A stretch of DNA of 64,000 bases from Cepaea nemoralis. Its lineage: Eukaryota > Mollusca > Gastropoda > Stylommatophora > Helicidae. Each line of letters opens with the position of its first letter. Positions within the stretch are counted from its first letter, which is position 1. The notes beneath the pieces were generated by a model, which saw only the letters and a list, made by a program, of their open reading frames with translations, made no database searches and was not told the DNA's origin. The stretch spans positions 42,501-106,500 of the forward strand of contig JACEFZ010014606.1 of assembly GCA_014155875.1 (NCBI GenBank), written 5' to 3'. The position numbers and the translations under genes are program-made. Shown in pieces: positions 10,644-20,070 of this stretch.

Positions 10644-11075
10644 CCGGTCTCTCTGGCTGAGGGGTTACAACACTTTCTCTGTAATCCCGTTTATCACGCA
10701 GAGTCTCGTAGCGGGCGAGAACTAGGAGCGGTTCGTCCCCTGCTGGTGACTTGCGGGATAACTGAGCCGGCCGCTCAGAAAGCAATGGCAAACTACTGAG
10801 CGTAATCTTGCCAAGAAATCAACAGACAACTGAAAGATGCTGCTGTTGACAGCAATGTCCTGTAAAGGATCAATCAATCAATCATGTGCCATGCCGGAAA
10901 GCGTGGGCGGTCATGATTCGCCATTTCACTCGATCACCAGTGTCGTGGATCAGCTCAATGTCCCTGTCTCGTCCATGCCATGTGGCCAAGCAATCCAGGT
11001 ATTTTCCTCTCGGTCTTCCTCTTGGTCTGTTCCCTTCGATCTTGCTGTAAAGGATATGCGAATTAAAATAAAATA
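10644..11075 (+). mobile_element. SINE family R, copy A, with a LINE inserted in it
   Basis: The head CTCTCTGGCTGAGGGGTTAC and a GGTTCGTCCCC box-B-like motif suggest a class II tRNA-derived 5' part. The body GCAATGGCAAACTACTGAGC and TAATCTTGCCAAGAAA resembles the 3' end of BovB/RTE LINEs. The tail is A-rich (AATTAAAATAAAATA). The target duplication AATCTGAAACTG occurs at 10632-10643 and 11076-11087. Without the insert at 10871-11044 plus its duplicated site the SINE is about 247 bp. Confidence 0.85.
10871..11044 (-). mobile_element. 5'-truncated RTE-like LINE nested in SINE R
   Basis: The insert is bounded by a perfect 11-bp target duplication CTGTAAAGGAT (10860-10870 and 11045-11055). On the minus strand it encodes the end of the RTE-like protein (a LIHDTGDRVEW-type block) and then GGCATGGCACATG followed by an (ATTG)n tail. 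This fixes the exact 3' terminus and tail of the LINE family. Confidence 0.9.
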
Positions 11076-11252
11076 AATCTGAAACTGATTACGTGAAATC
11101 TCGACATATAACTGGATACCCCACAATATTTCAACACACAATTACCATATATTACTTGTAGAGATACTGGACTAGGTTAAGAAGCGTATATTTGACTTAT
11201 TCAAGACTTGCAGAGTTTTAACTACTGCTGCCACTCTAAATTGTGTTTTCTT

Positions 11253-11485
11253 TTGGGTTCGCATATCCTTTACAGGACATCGCTGTCAACATCAGCATCT
11301 TTCAGCTGATTGGTAAGATTACGCCCAGTAGTTTGCCATTGCTTTCTGATCGGCCGGCTCACATACCCCGTAAGTTACCAAGGCGGCGAGAACCGCTACC
11401 GATTCTCGCGCAAGTTATGTTACTCGCGAGAATATACGGGATTACCGTGAAAGTCGCTAACGCCTAGGCCAGGGAGCCTCCACTT
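11253..11485 (-). mobile_element. SINE family R, copy B
   Basis: On the minus strand it carries CCTGGCCTAGGCGTTAGC, the body AGCAATGGCAAACTACTGGG, and CCTGTAAAGGATATGCGAAC before an A-rich tail. It diverges from copy A mainly in the head. Exact target duplications could not be set. It is in the SK intron. Confidence 0.75.
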
Positions 11486-13199
11486 TAAATGGATTTGGTA
11501 AATTTGCGATAATTCTTGAGTAATCTCTAGTGGCGAGTGCTATTAAAAATTAAAGTAACGGTCATGCTTTCACCCACATGTAAAAATAAAGGAATGCCAG
11601 GGCCGTGGGCTAAACTTCATGTAAATATTATGACATGACTGGGTCGTCTGGTCACTTTCATCTCCTTGTAAATACGTTATGCTGACAATGACATGAGAGC
11701 GGTTGGACAAAAAGTCGATGCCAGCTCTCGTCATTCTCTACGAGCAGGGAAGGGGAAGAAAGAATGGCCATCTATTCCCCTGTGAACTCAGGGCTACGGA
11801 GCATCGATGCTCCTAACACTTCACATACGGGTTGCAGGTCCATGATAGGGCACTTTGTATCATGTAAATATCAGGAAGTGATCGGGTTGCGGATGTGTAT
11901 ACATATTTGTATTATCAATGGAGTTATCGGTGTGGTAGCACTAGTGAACACACTCAACAGTGAGAAATAAATCACATGTTGTGAGGACAGTATTACAGTA
12001 TGACTTATTCATCAGCTTTATAGTAGAACTGATGGGCACTAATGCTATGCGATAAATGCGTTGATCAAGTGCTGTCGCAATCTGCAGTAGTTCAATACTT
12101 GTCATATTAGCTACACGTTCACTGAAGTCATTAATCGATGCTGCCTTAAATTAAGCTATGTAGCCCGGATCATCATCGTGTACAGTCATATGCTCTGTCA
12201 ACGATGATAGCAGTGGTAATACACTGCTACATGAAACATAATCTTGACCGCCAAGCAGGACCGTGGTCTGTGTCGTGTGACAACACTGGCCCGGATCTCA
12301 GTGGTTGTCAAGACCTTTGGGTTCTTACTTCTGTCTATTACCTTGTTGACCCCGGGACGGTGCCCGGACGCTAACTTATTTTCCTATCACTATAGACAAA
12401 CAGATCACCACCTGAGGATAAGAGAACACTTTTCAGATAGGTAGAACCCGAGTCTTTAATCAAGATTCAGACTCCACAAAACAAACGAAGTTCAAGTTCA
12501 AGACAAACAGAAACAACACTGAGTATTTGTGCGAGGATTCTGGAGGAGCGGATCATCATTCCACCAGTAGTTTGTCAGTCATCAGTATGTGAGTGATGTA
12601 GATACCGGTGGTAGAATATCGTTCACCTGATCTCTCCTCTGGTTGCCTGGAACTCCTCTTGACCTGAGTATAGGCATATAAAGTTCTTTGTACAAGGTCG
12701 CTTCTTCCACCAGACTGGAGTTGAGATCAGCTGCTTGAAGGCGACTCTTCTCCTCCACGGCACTTCAAGCACGTCAGTTGACACCAGCGTCAATAATAAT
12801 AACCAGGATAATGAGGGTTCCTTTTCTGTAGGAATACATCAGCCACAGAATGTGCTATCCTAGCATCTAGAGAGCCATCACTGTCCCTCTTTATCTGGAT
12901 CCCCAGACGTTGAAACATTTGACAGTAGACAAGACTTCATTTTGACAGTAGAATAGGATTCACAGGATCATCAGGGTAGCTCCCTGCCTTTCAATAGACT
13001 GGCCTTGGGTCTTCAGGATGAGGACAATAATTCCCCAACACAAGACATGACCGTTAGTCCATTAGATTCAACGGTGAATGCCGTTGCCAGCACTCTCCGG
13101 AAGTGTCGTCAAATCGAATGACGCGATATTCTGGATAGACTAGAATGGATACTGCGCAACAAGGGTTAGAGAGTATCTCCCGATATCTTTCTCAGGACA
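11486..13199. other. SK intron sequence without a recognised element
   Basis: I found no protein motif, terminal repeat or tandem array here. Isolated short open frames (for example 11764-11970 and 12244-12444) have no family resemblance. Confidence 0.5.
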
Positions 13200-13205
13200 G
13201 TGAAT

Positions 13206-13273
13206 TTCACCAAAGCTGGACTACAAGCGTTGCGTGAACCCAAAGCTGGACTACAAGCGTTGCGTGAACCCCA
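13206..13273 (+). repeat. 32-bp direct repeat, just over two copies
   Basis: CAAAGCTGGACTACAAGCGT followed by TGCGTGAACC occurs twice in direct tandem with a third partial start (CCAAAGCTAG). It lies directly at the left (3') end of the dead hAT transposase. Confidence 0.75.
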
Positions 13274-14544
13274 AAGCTAGTCGAAGCTGGTCCTGGATAC
13301 CAAATAATAGACCCACACACACTATCATCATACTGTACACCCATGAAAATGGGGTACCGCAGAGTGTGGATTCGGTTGCCCCAACCTGAGGTGCAATTCT
13401 GTTTTGTCACAGTCTGCCAGAATAAGTGCACAACTTTGACATTTCGAAATCTTCTCCCAATCTGAACCTGACAGTTTAGGACCTTTGTATTGCTTCTTTT
13501 CATCTGACATGTAGACAGTTAATGCTTCTCTGACCTGTAGAAGACTCTGTAGCATAATAAAAATATTGTTCCATCTTGTTGGTACATCTTGCTTACACAA
13601 TGGTGACTCAGTACAATTTTTCAACTCGGTTGTGTTTGCAGCACTATGTTTAAAATGTCCGACAATTTGCTAAACAATGTTTCGGCATCAGCGGCTTTAA
13701 ATCCATGTAATATTCTCAGTTGTAAGCTATGAGCCAAACAAGGAATATGTGCAAAACCGGTCTTATCAACAATTGAAACCATATTTCTTGCATTGTCAGT
13801 AACTAGAGCCTGAATAATATTCGTTATATTCCAGTCTATTGCAAAATGTTTATATAACTCGGCAACACTGTCATAATAATGACGTTCAACAGCATTCATG
13901 CATTCAAGAACAACATTTTTCAATTTCCAGTCGTCGGCAATCCAATGCCCAGTAATACCATAATAGCTTTCGTTACCTAGATATGTCCAAAATATCAGAT
14001 GTTAGCGCAATTCCCTTTGCGTTTTTCACAGATTCTTTAACACTTTGAATCTTGCTGTTATACTTAGCAGTCAACAGTTTGTCAATAGTACGGCGGGAAG
14101 GTACTTTATATTCAGCATTTTGCAATGCTGCCCATAATACTTGTTGTGGCCGTCGTCATCTACTATTGATATTTGTCTGCCACTACTAGCAATCCAGTTT
14201 GCAAGTGATACTTGAATATCATGTTGTAATGCAGCACTCACTGGACGATCAGACGAACGACAAAAGTGATTCAAAATAGCCTGCTTCGATGTAGGTGACG
14301 ATGCGGCAATAGACCGTTTCAGCTGAAGTTTCTAATACTGTAGTGGATGTTTGTTTTGAAGGTGGTAAGTAAGCGAGGTGTTAGAACCATGGTAGACAAA
14401 CGATTTATCACAATGAACGCAGTAACCCTTTTCGGCATTTTCAATATTTCCATCAGTCAATACTTTAAAATGTTCATGTAATCGTTCGGAAATTTGTTTG
14501 TATTTCTCCGCTGACATGTTGTTACTTTTAGACTTCCGGTTCAT
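13274..14544 (-). pseudogene. hAT (ZBED-type) transposase remnant
   Basis: Read on the minus strand, a BED-type zinc finger comes first at 14544-14335 (YCVHCDKSFVYHG, then the LTYHLQNKHP half). The RNase H-like core follows, with VTDNARNMV and HIPCLAHSLQL at about 13820-13720, then the TRWNN block near 13590. The C-terminal dimerisation domain is not seen, and frames change at least four times, so it is truncated and inactive. It is cut at its N-terminal side by the LINE at 14560. It lies in the SK intron in antisense orientation. Confidence 0.82.
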
Positions 14545-14559
14545 TTGTATAAGTGATGA

Positions 14560-15701
14560 TTAGTTAGTTAGTTAGTCTTTCCTCTTGAGCTTAAGGCGGC
14601 GCATAGGGCAGAAGTCCTGTCTCTCCATGCCTGGCGGTTCGCTGCTACCTGTTGTAGATCTTGGATATTTACTTGGCCATTGAATGAGCCTTCTCTAATG
14701 ATGGTTCTACGCAGGGTCTCTCTTGGTCTTCCCCGTTTTCTTTTCCCTACCGGTGACCATATGAGGGCTTGGTAGGGGAGTCTTGTCTTGTCCATTCTGA
14801 GTACATGGCCGATGTAGTTCCAACGGCGTCTTCTTATGAAATTGGATACTGTATCTTGCTTAGTTCTTGTCTTATTTGCGAATTGGTTCTGAATTCTGTC
14901 CAGTGGATGTTTAGAAGTCTTCTAAGACATTTGTTCTCAAAATTGTCTAATTTTTTATCTAAAGCTACCGTTGATTTCCAACTTTCACATTCCATACGTT
15001 AACACTGGAATCACACAAGAGTTGAAGATTTTAAGTTTTGTGTGTTTGCTGAGTGTCTTTGACTTCCAGATGTTTGACAGTTTATTGAAGGCACTCGATG
15101 CCAGTGCGATTCTAGATGATATTTCTGGTGTTGAGTCCCCTGTAGATGTCATTTTGCTTCCTAGGTATGTGAAGCTGTTGACTTTTTCAAGAACGTAGCT
15201 GTTCAATTTGGTGTCATCTGAACTGTTGGTAAGATCAATAGTCTTTGTTTTTGTGGTGTTAATTTGGAGACCAATTTGCCCTGAAACATTTTGGAGGTGG
15301 TTTATTTTCTCTTGGGCATCCGGGTGTGTTGAACTCAAAAGCACTATGTCGTCGGCAAAGTCCAGGTCTTCTAGAAGTTTGTCAACCCAATGGATACCCA
15401 TATTTGTGTTGTTTGTGCATTTGCGCATGACCCAATCGATAGCTATTCCAAAAAGCATCGGTGATAAGACACAACCCTGTTTCACTCCTGTTTCGACTGA
15501 GAACCAGTCAGAGTTGCCTGTTTCTGTTCTTACGCAGCAACGTGTCTCTTTGTAGAAAGATTGTATGATGTTGGTATATTTGGTAGGAAAACCATAGGTG
15601 TTAAGTAGATTCCAAAGTGAAGGACGGTGGATGCTGTCGAAGGCTTTTTGAAAGTCGACAAAGTTGGTGATTAATTTCGACTGGAATTCTACGGAGTCTT
15701 C
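14560..15701 (-). mobile_element. 5'-truncated LINE with (CTAA)n tail
   Basis: On the minus strand the reverse transcriptase has KQGCVLSPMLFGIAIDW, LEDLDFADDIVLLSS (catalytic FADD), and the C-terminal GKRKRGRPRETLRR block near 14735. The stop codon is followed at once by repeats of CTAA down to 14560. A near-duplicate site AAGTGATGA (14551-14559) / AAGTGATTA (15702-15710) suggests the target duplication. It inserted next to the dead hAT transposase and ends about 110 bp before SK exon 2. The clade is left open. Confidence 0.82.
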
Positions 15702-15813
15702 AAGTGATTAATGGATAATTTCCGCAGCCCTAATATACATATACATATAATTGTAGATGTGGCTTCTTGTGTGCTATTATTGTGTTGTTCTATTGTTTTT
15801 ACTTCTGTTGCAG

Positions 15814-16991
15814 GAATCTTGTTGATGGTGCTAGAGACAGAACTCTCTGCCGCTCATATTATAAGCCGCTCGGATGTGACCTCTATTCTACTGAAATTGT
15901 GCATCACCGCATCTACGGTCTCTCTCCTTATATTTATCTTCATGTATCACAGACTCGGTGTCCAGCTCTTCACTGTCAACAACAGTATGGACAACTGGCG
16001 ACTGGCCATCAACTACCAGCGCATTCTGTCAGCCGTGACAGAGATGCTAATCTGTATGGTTCACCCCATCCCGGGGGAGTTCTACGTGTCCTGGTACACT
16101 ACAGATTCTGATGGAGACAAGTCAGAACCGGTTCGTGTGCCGCTGGACGTCGTCCTCTCGCTCCCTATGTTTCTCAGACTGTACCTTGTTTGTCGGTTCT
16201 TGATGTTGCATAGTCGCCTGTACCAGGACGCGTCCTGTCAGAGCTTAGGCGCTCTTAACCGAATTCACTTCAACTTTCGATTTATTTTCAAGTCATTTAT
16301 GGCACTGTACCCGGACTACTTTCTGTGCGTCTTCATGATCTCCTTGTTCATCATTACCAGCTGGACTCTAAGGCTGTGTGAGATGTATAACGACGCACGG
16401 CACGCCAACGTGCACGGCAACTTCTTGAACTCCATGTGGCTGATCGCTATCACCTTCCTGACAGTAGGTTATGGAGATATAGTACCAAATTCTTATTGCG
16501 GTCGCAGTATTGCCGTCATTACAGGCATCATGGGTACCGGCTGCACGGCTTTGGTAGTCGCAGTGCTTGCTAGAAAACTGGAGCTGTCTCAGGCGGAGAA
16601 ATACGTCCACGACTTTGTTCTAGAAATCGAGATTGGTAAACGGCTGAAAGTAGAAGCGGCCAACATCGTCAAGTGTGGCTGGAAATTGTACAGGTACCAT
16701 CGCATTAACACAATGACCAAAGCAGAAGAAAAAATGGTTCTACAGCTGCAGACCAAACTGCTACATGCCATCTACAATATACGAGAGCTGAAGAACCGAA
16801 GGCGCCGCCTGACGGACAAATCGGTGACTCTAGTGGAAGTCAGTAAGACACAGGGGGAGATGACCAGGGTGGTCAACTCTATCAAAATGAAGCAGGTTTT
16901 GCTGGAAGAGAAAATTGCCACCATTGATATAATGGTGACTCGGATCTACGAGAAGCTGTGTGTTCTAGAAGAGAATCAGTCGGCGCGATAA
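15814..16991 (+). CDS. SK-type (KCNN-like) Ca2+-activated K+ channel, exon 2
   Basis: This exon completes a 471-residue channel. The acceptor is CTGTTGCAG|GAATC at 15813/15814. Joining the single base of exon 1 restores a Gly codon, giving S1 followed by ILLMVLETELS as in SK channels. Membrane segments S2-S5 follow. The selectivity filter is TVGYGD (residues 296-301) within WLIAITFLTVGYGDIVPNS; vertebrate SKs have SIGYGD. S6 ends at AVLARKLE. Next come a calmodulin-binding domain (AEKYVHDFVLEIE onward, about 335-415, with the RRRRLTDKSVTLVEVSKTQ block) and a C-terminal coiled coil to residue about 465. All remaining parts lie in one exon with no frame break, unlike every transposon here. Vertebrate SKs are about 550-730 aa, mostly from longer N-terminal tails. 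Confidence 0.93.
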
Positions 16992-17345
16992 GACTAAGTG
17001 GAGCTGACACCCCGCCCATATGATTGTAAACATCATTAACGTTACTTATTTAACAATTTATATTCAGTTGTTATACCATGGGGAAGACAAGCATTTATCA
17101 TGACCAAAGTTTATATTTCTGTTATGGTTTGTGAGTCAATCTTACAAAGGCAAGGGAGGAGGTGTATTTGGCGTTCTTGACTGTCTACTGTGTATGAGTG
17201 TTTGTACTTTAATTTTGGTGTGCGTGTTAATTAATGTTTTTCAATTTTTTAATGCAGTGGTTTACAGGATGATGTCTATTGCCTCATGCTCTCCAAAATT
17301 AATATGAAGAATACGTCAAGAGATAGATTTTATTTGATGATTTTG
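16992..17345 (+). other. 3' flank of the SK gene
   Basis: This should hold the 3' UTR. I see no AATAAA or ATTAAA; only weak variants such as ATTAATG. Nothing else is recognised. Confidence 0.4.
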
Positions 17346-17353
17346 TTGTTGTT

Positions 17354-17745
17354 GCATATCCCTTACAGGACCTTGCAGTCAACATCGGAATTTTTCAGCT
17401 GCTGTTGATATACTAGGCAAGATTACGTTCTTCTTCTTCTTCTTCTACTTCTTCTGCGTTCATCCGGATTTTTTTTTTCGGATGTGACTGCGTTGTGCCT
17501 GTTTACAGCAGAGATGCGTTCTTGCGCCGTTAGGCCGACACATCCGACTTCTGCGGGCATCTGTTGACAGGTTAACCTTCCCGGGGAGATTACGTTCAGT
17601 AGTTTGCCATTGCTTTCTGGGCGGCCGGCTCACATACCCCGTAAGTTACCAAGGCGGCGAGAACCGCTACCGATTCTCACACAGGTTACGTCACTCACGA
17701 GAATATACGGAATTACCGAGAAAGACGTCAAACCCTAGGCCAGGG
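17354..17745 (-). mobile_element. SINE family R, copy C, interrupted by a second SINE
   Basis: The minus strand reads GGTCTCCCTGGCCTAGGGTT, AGCAATGGCAAACTACTG, then after the interruption TGACTGCAAGGTCCTGTAAG and GGATATGC. TTTGATGAT flanks both sides approximately. The copy is split by the SINE at 17431-17586. Confidence 0.78.
17431..17586 (-). mobile_element. SINE family P, copy 1, nested in SINE R
   Basis: A perfect 11-bp target duplication AGATTACGTTC lies at 17420-17430 and 17587-17597. The minus strand reads GGGAAGGTTAACCTGTCAAC, GTCGGATGTGTCGGCCTAAC, and ends TCCGGATGAACGCAGAAG with a (GAA)n tail. Length is 156 bp. Confidence 0.9.
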
Positions 17746-18075
17746 AGACCGGCTATTTTGATGATAGATACTATATTGAAATCTAAATAATGAACTATAA
17801 AATAATATGTCTTATTACGAACTAGTTTATCAGTAATGTACACATAATGGTTTATTCTAGTACGGGCGACTGGTTTACCGGATGATTTATATAACAAATT
17901 TTAGTTTTAAATAGGTTAGATTGCCCCTAATTACCCAGCCGTAGAAGTAAGTCTGTCTTGATTGAGTTAGAAAATAACAAAGTACACACACACGCGCATG
18001 CACACGCAGCACAGCGCTAATCATTTGTCTTACAAAGATGTTCTCCTGTATATAATTTTAATTATCCTGCACGTA

Positions 18076-18378
18076 GTCTGTGCTATATATGCAGCTGTGT
18101 CTGTGCTATAAGTACAGCTATGTCTGTGCTATAAGTGCAGCTGTGTCTGTGCTGTAAGTACAACTGTGTCTGTGCTATATGTGCAGCTGTGTCGGTGCTA
18201 TAAGTACAGCTGTGTCTGTGCTATAAATACAGCTGGCTGTGCTATAAGTACAGCTATGTCCGTGCTATAAGTACAGCTGTGTCTGCACTATAAGTGCAGT
18301 TGTGTCTGTGCTATAAGTGCAGTTGTGTCTGTGCTATAAGTACAGATGTGTCCGTGCTATAAGTGCAGCTGTGTCTCT
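18076..18378 (+). repeat. 23-bp minisatellite, about 13 units
   Basis: The unit is CTGTGCTATAAGTACAGCTG plus TGT, with A/G changes in GTACAG/GTGCAG and a few shortened units. The unit contains the near-palindrome CTATAAGTACAG. No coding signal. Confidence 0.88.
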
Positions 18379-18649
18379 AGGCTGATGTCTCAACTCCAGA
18401 TTCCAACCGTCTCAGAAAAGACAGGTCGCCGTAAGCTGAGTGTTCCAATGAAGTGACCACCCATGATATGGATTTGTGATGTTTCTAACGCCTGTTGCGC
18501 TATTACTTGTCGTGTTTATTACTACTATAAACAATCAGAATTAAATATTGTACAATATCTAGTATAGCAAGTTCGCTTATAGTAGCATGGGAGTCGTGAC
18601 AGCAGGCGGGGTGTAACATTACATGTAAATATCTCTCTAGCATTGTCAT

Positions 18650-19307
18650 AGATAGAACTACAAAGCCGGGAAGGTTAACCCGGTCAACAAATGCCCACAG
18701 AAGTCGGACGTGTTGGCCTAAAGGCGCAAGAACGCAGCTCTGCTGTAAACAGGCACAACGCAATCACATCTGGAAAAGAAAAAAAACACCTCCGGATGAA
18801 CGCAAAAGAAGAAGAACTAAAAAGATTCGAATTTTAAGAGCATGCATCTTCCCCATTGCAACATACGCATATGAGACCTGGAAACTTACAGAACAAGCTG
18901 AACAGCGCATAAATGCCTTTGAATATAAATGTTGACAGGTTCTAAGAATACCGAAAAGAACAAATGAATCCATACGACAAGAACTGAATATTGAAGAAGG
19001 TTGGCTACTAAAGACGATAAAACAAAGAATTTTGAAGTATTTTGGTAACTTGAAACGTCATGAAAGTTTGGAGAGAAGAATCATGGATGAGTATATGCCC
19101 ATGAAGAGAAGAAAAAGAAGGCCTAAAAAGAAGAGGAGTGCAGGATGTGACAGATGATCTCCAGATGGGTGTATTGGACGCGGGACATCTTGTTTATGAC
19201 CGAGCAGTTTTCCGGACGGTTGTTATGGGAGTGAAGTTCTGCGGAAGACATGCTACTTAATGAATGAATGAATGAATGAATGAATGAATGAATGAATGAA
19301 TGAATGA
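18650..19307 (+). mobile_element. 5'-truncated LINE with (GAAT)n tail, carrying a SINE
   Basis: A perfect 11-bp target duplication AGCATTGTCAT lies at 18639-18649 and 19308-19318. The + strand encodes the C-terminal LINE region in broken frames: IRILRACIFPIATYAYETW near 18830, then NESIRQELNIEEGWLLKTIK, and DVTDDLQMGVLDAGHL before the stop near 19258. The tail is GAAT repeats to 19307. A SINE is inserted near its 5' end. Confidence 0.9.
18666..18814 (+). mobile_element. SINE family P, copy 2, nested in the LINE
   Basis: The sequence matches copy 1: CGGGAAGGTTAACCCGGTCA, AAGTCGGACGTGTTGGCCTA, and CTCCGGATGAACGCAAAAG with a GAAGAAG tail. The flanks AACTACAAAG (18656-18665) and AACTAAAAAG (18815-18824) form a 9/10 target duplication. 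Confidence 0.87.
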
Positions 19308-19767
19308 AGCATTGTCATTCTAACAATTTACAGGTTTAGCATTCTCATTCCAAGAAATGTTTTTGAAGTTGCATATCCCTTACAGGACGTTGCAGTCAAC
19401 ACCAGCATTTTCCAGCTTTTTTATGTTCTTACAGACCAAAGATTGTCATTCTAGCGCACTACAGATCTGACAGTTTCTATCACATTATAGTTCCACTGTG
19501 TCATTCTAGCCCGGCACTGACCTAAGAATGTCATTCTACAGAACACAGATCTAACAGCAATTTTTAACACATTACAGGTCTAACACATCGCAAATCAATT
19601 AGTTCCCTTTTGACATAGCAAAGATAACACAGTCATTCTAACACAACATACATAAAACGGTATCATTCTACCAAAGTACACACCCAACAAGATATGAGAG
19701 CTTCATTCCTACAAAGTAACGGTTTAAAAGTGTTAATCTAAAGCAGTCCAGATCTAGAAGCGTTAAT
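19308..19767 (+). repeat. Degenerate TCATTCTAACA repeat array, left part
   Basis: Loosely repeated units of about 40-50 bp with TCATTCTAACA or TCATTCTAG and ACAGATCTAACAG motifs. The same pattern resumes on the far side of the hAT element (25292 on) and again at 33200-33420, so the insertions sit inside one old array. Confidence 0.55.
19369..19417 (-). mobile_element. SINE family R, copy D, 3' end only
   Basis: On the + strand GTTGCATATCCCTTACAGGA and GTTGCAGTCAACACCAGCAT match the 3' end of the other family R copies in antisense. The head and body are missing. Confidence 0.6.
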
Positions 19768-20070
19768 CTAATACACAGGGCTGGATTAAGCCATCTTGGT
19801 GCCCTAGGCACAAACCCACATGGGTGCCCCCTACTACCCCGGGCCCCCGATCCTCCACTGACTGCTGGTATGTTCAATATTATGCAAAAAAACTAACAAA
19901 GAAAAACAGTTGTGAAATGTAAACACATATGTTTGTACTACTATCACTCATATAAAACCTACAATAAGGTATTTCTGTATTAAAATTAATAGTTAATTAA
20001 TTTTGTAATAATAGTAGACAAAAATACTGTAACTTTTTTGATAGATAAGAAAGTCAGAGAGAGCACACAT

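Noticed and set aside
15711..15813. Start of the SK channel at the ATG at 15711
   Set aside because: The stretch is the intron end, with a pyrimidine-rich tract before CAG at 15811-15813. Exon 1 at 8204-8441 supplies the conserved pre-S1 and S1 sequence in matching phase.
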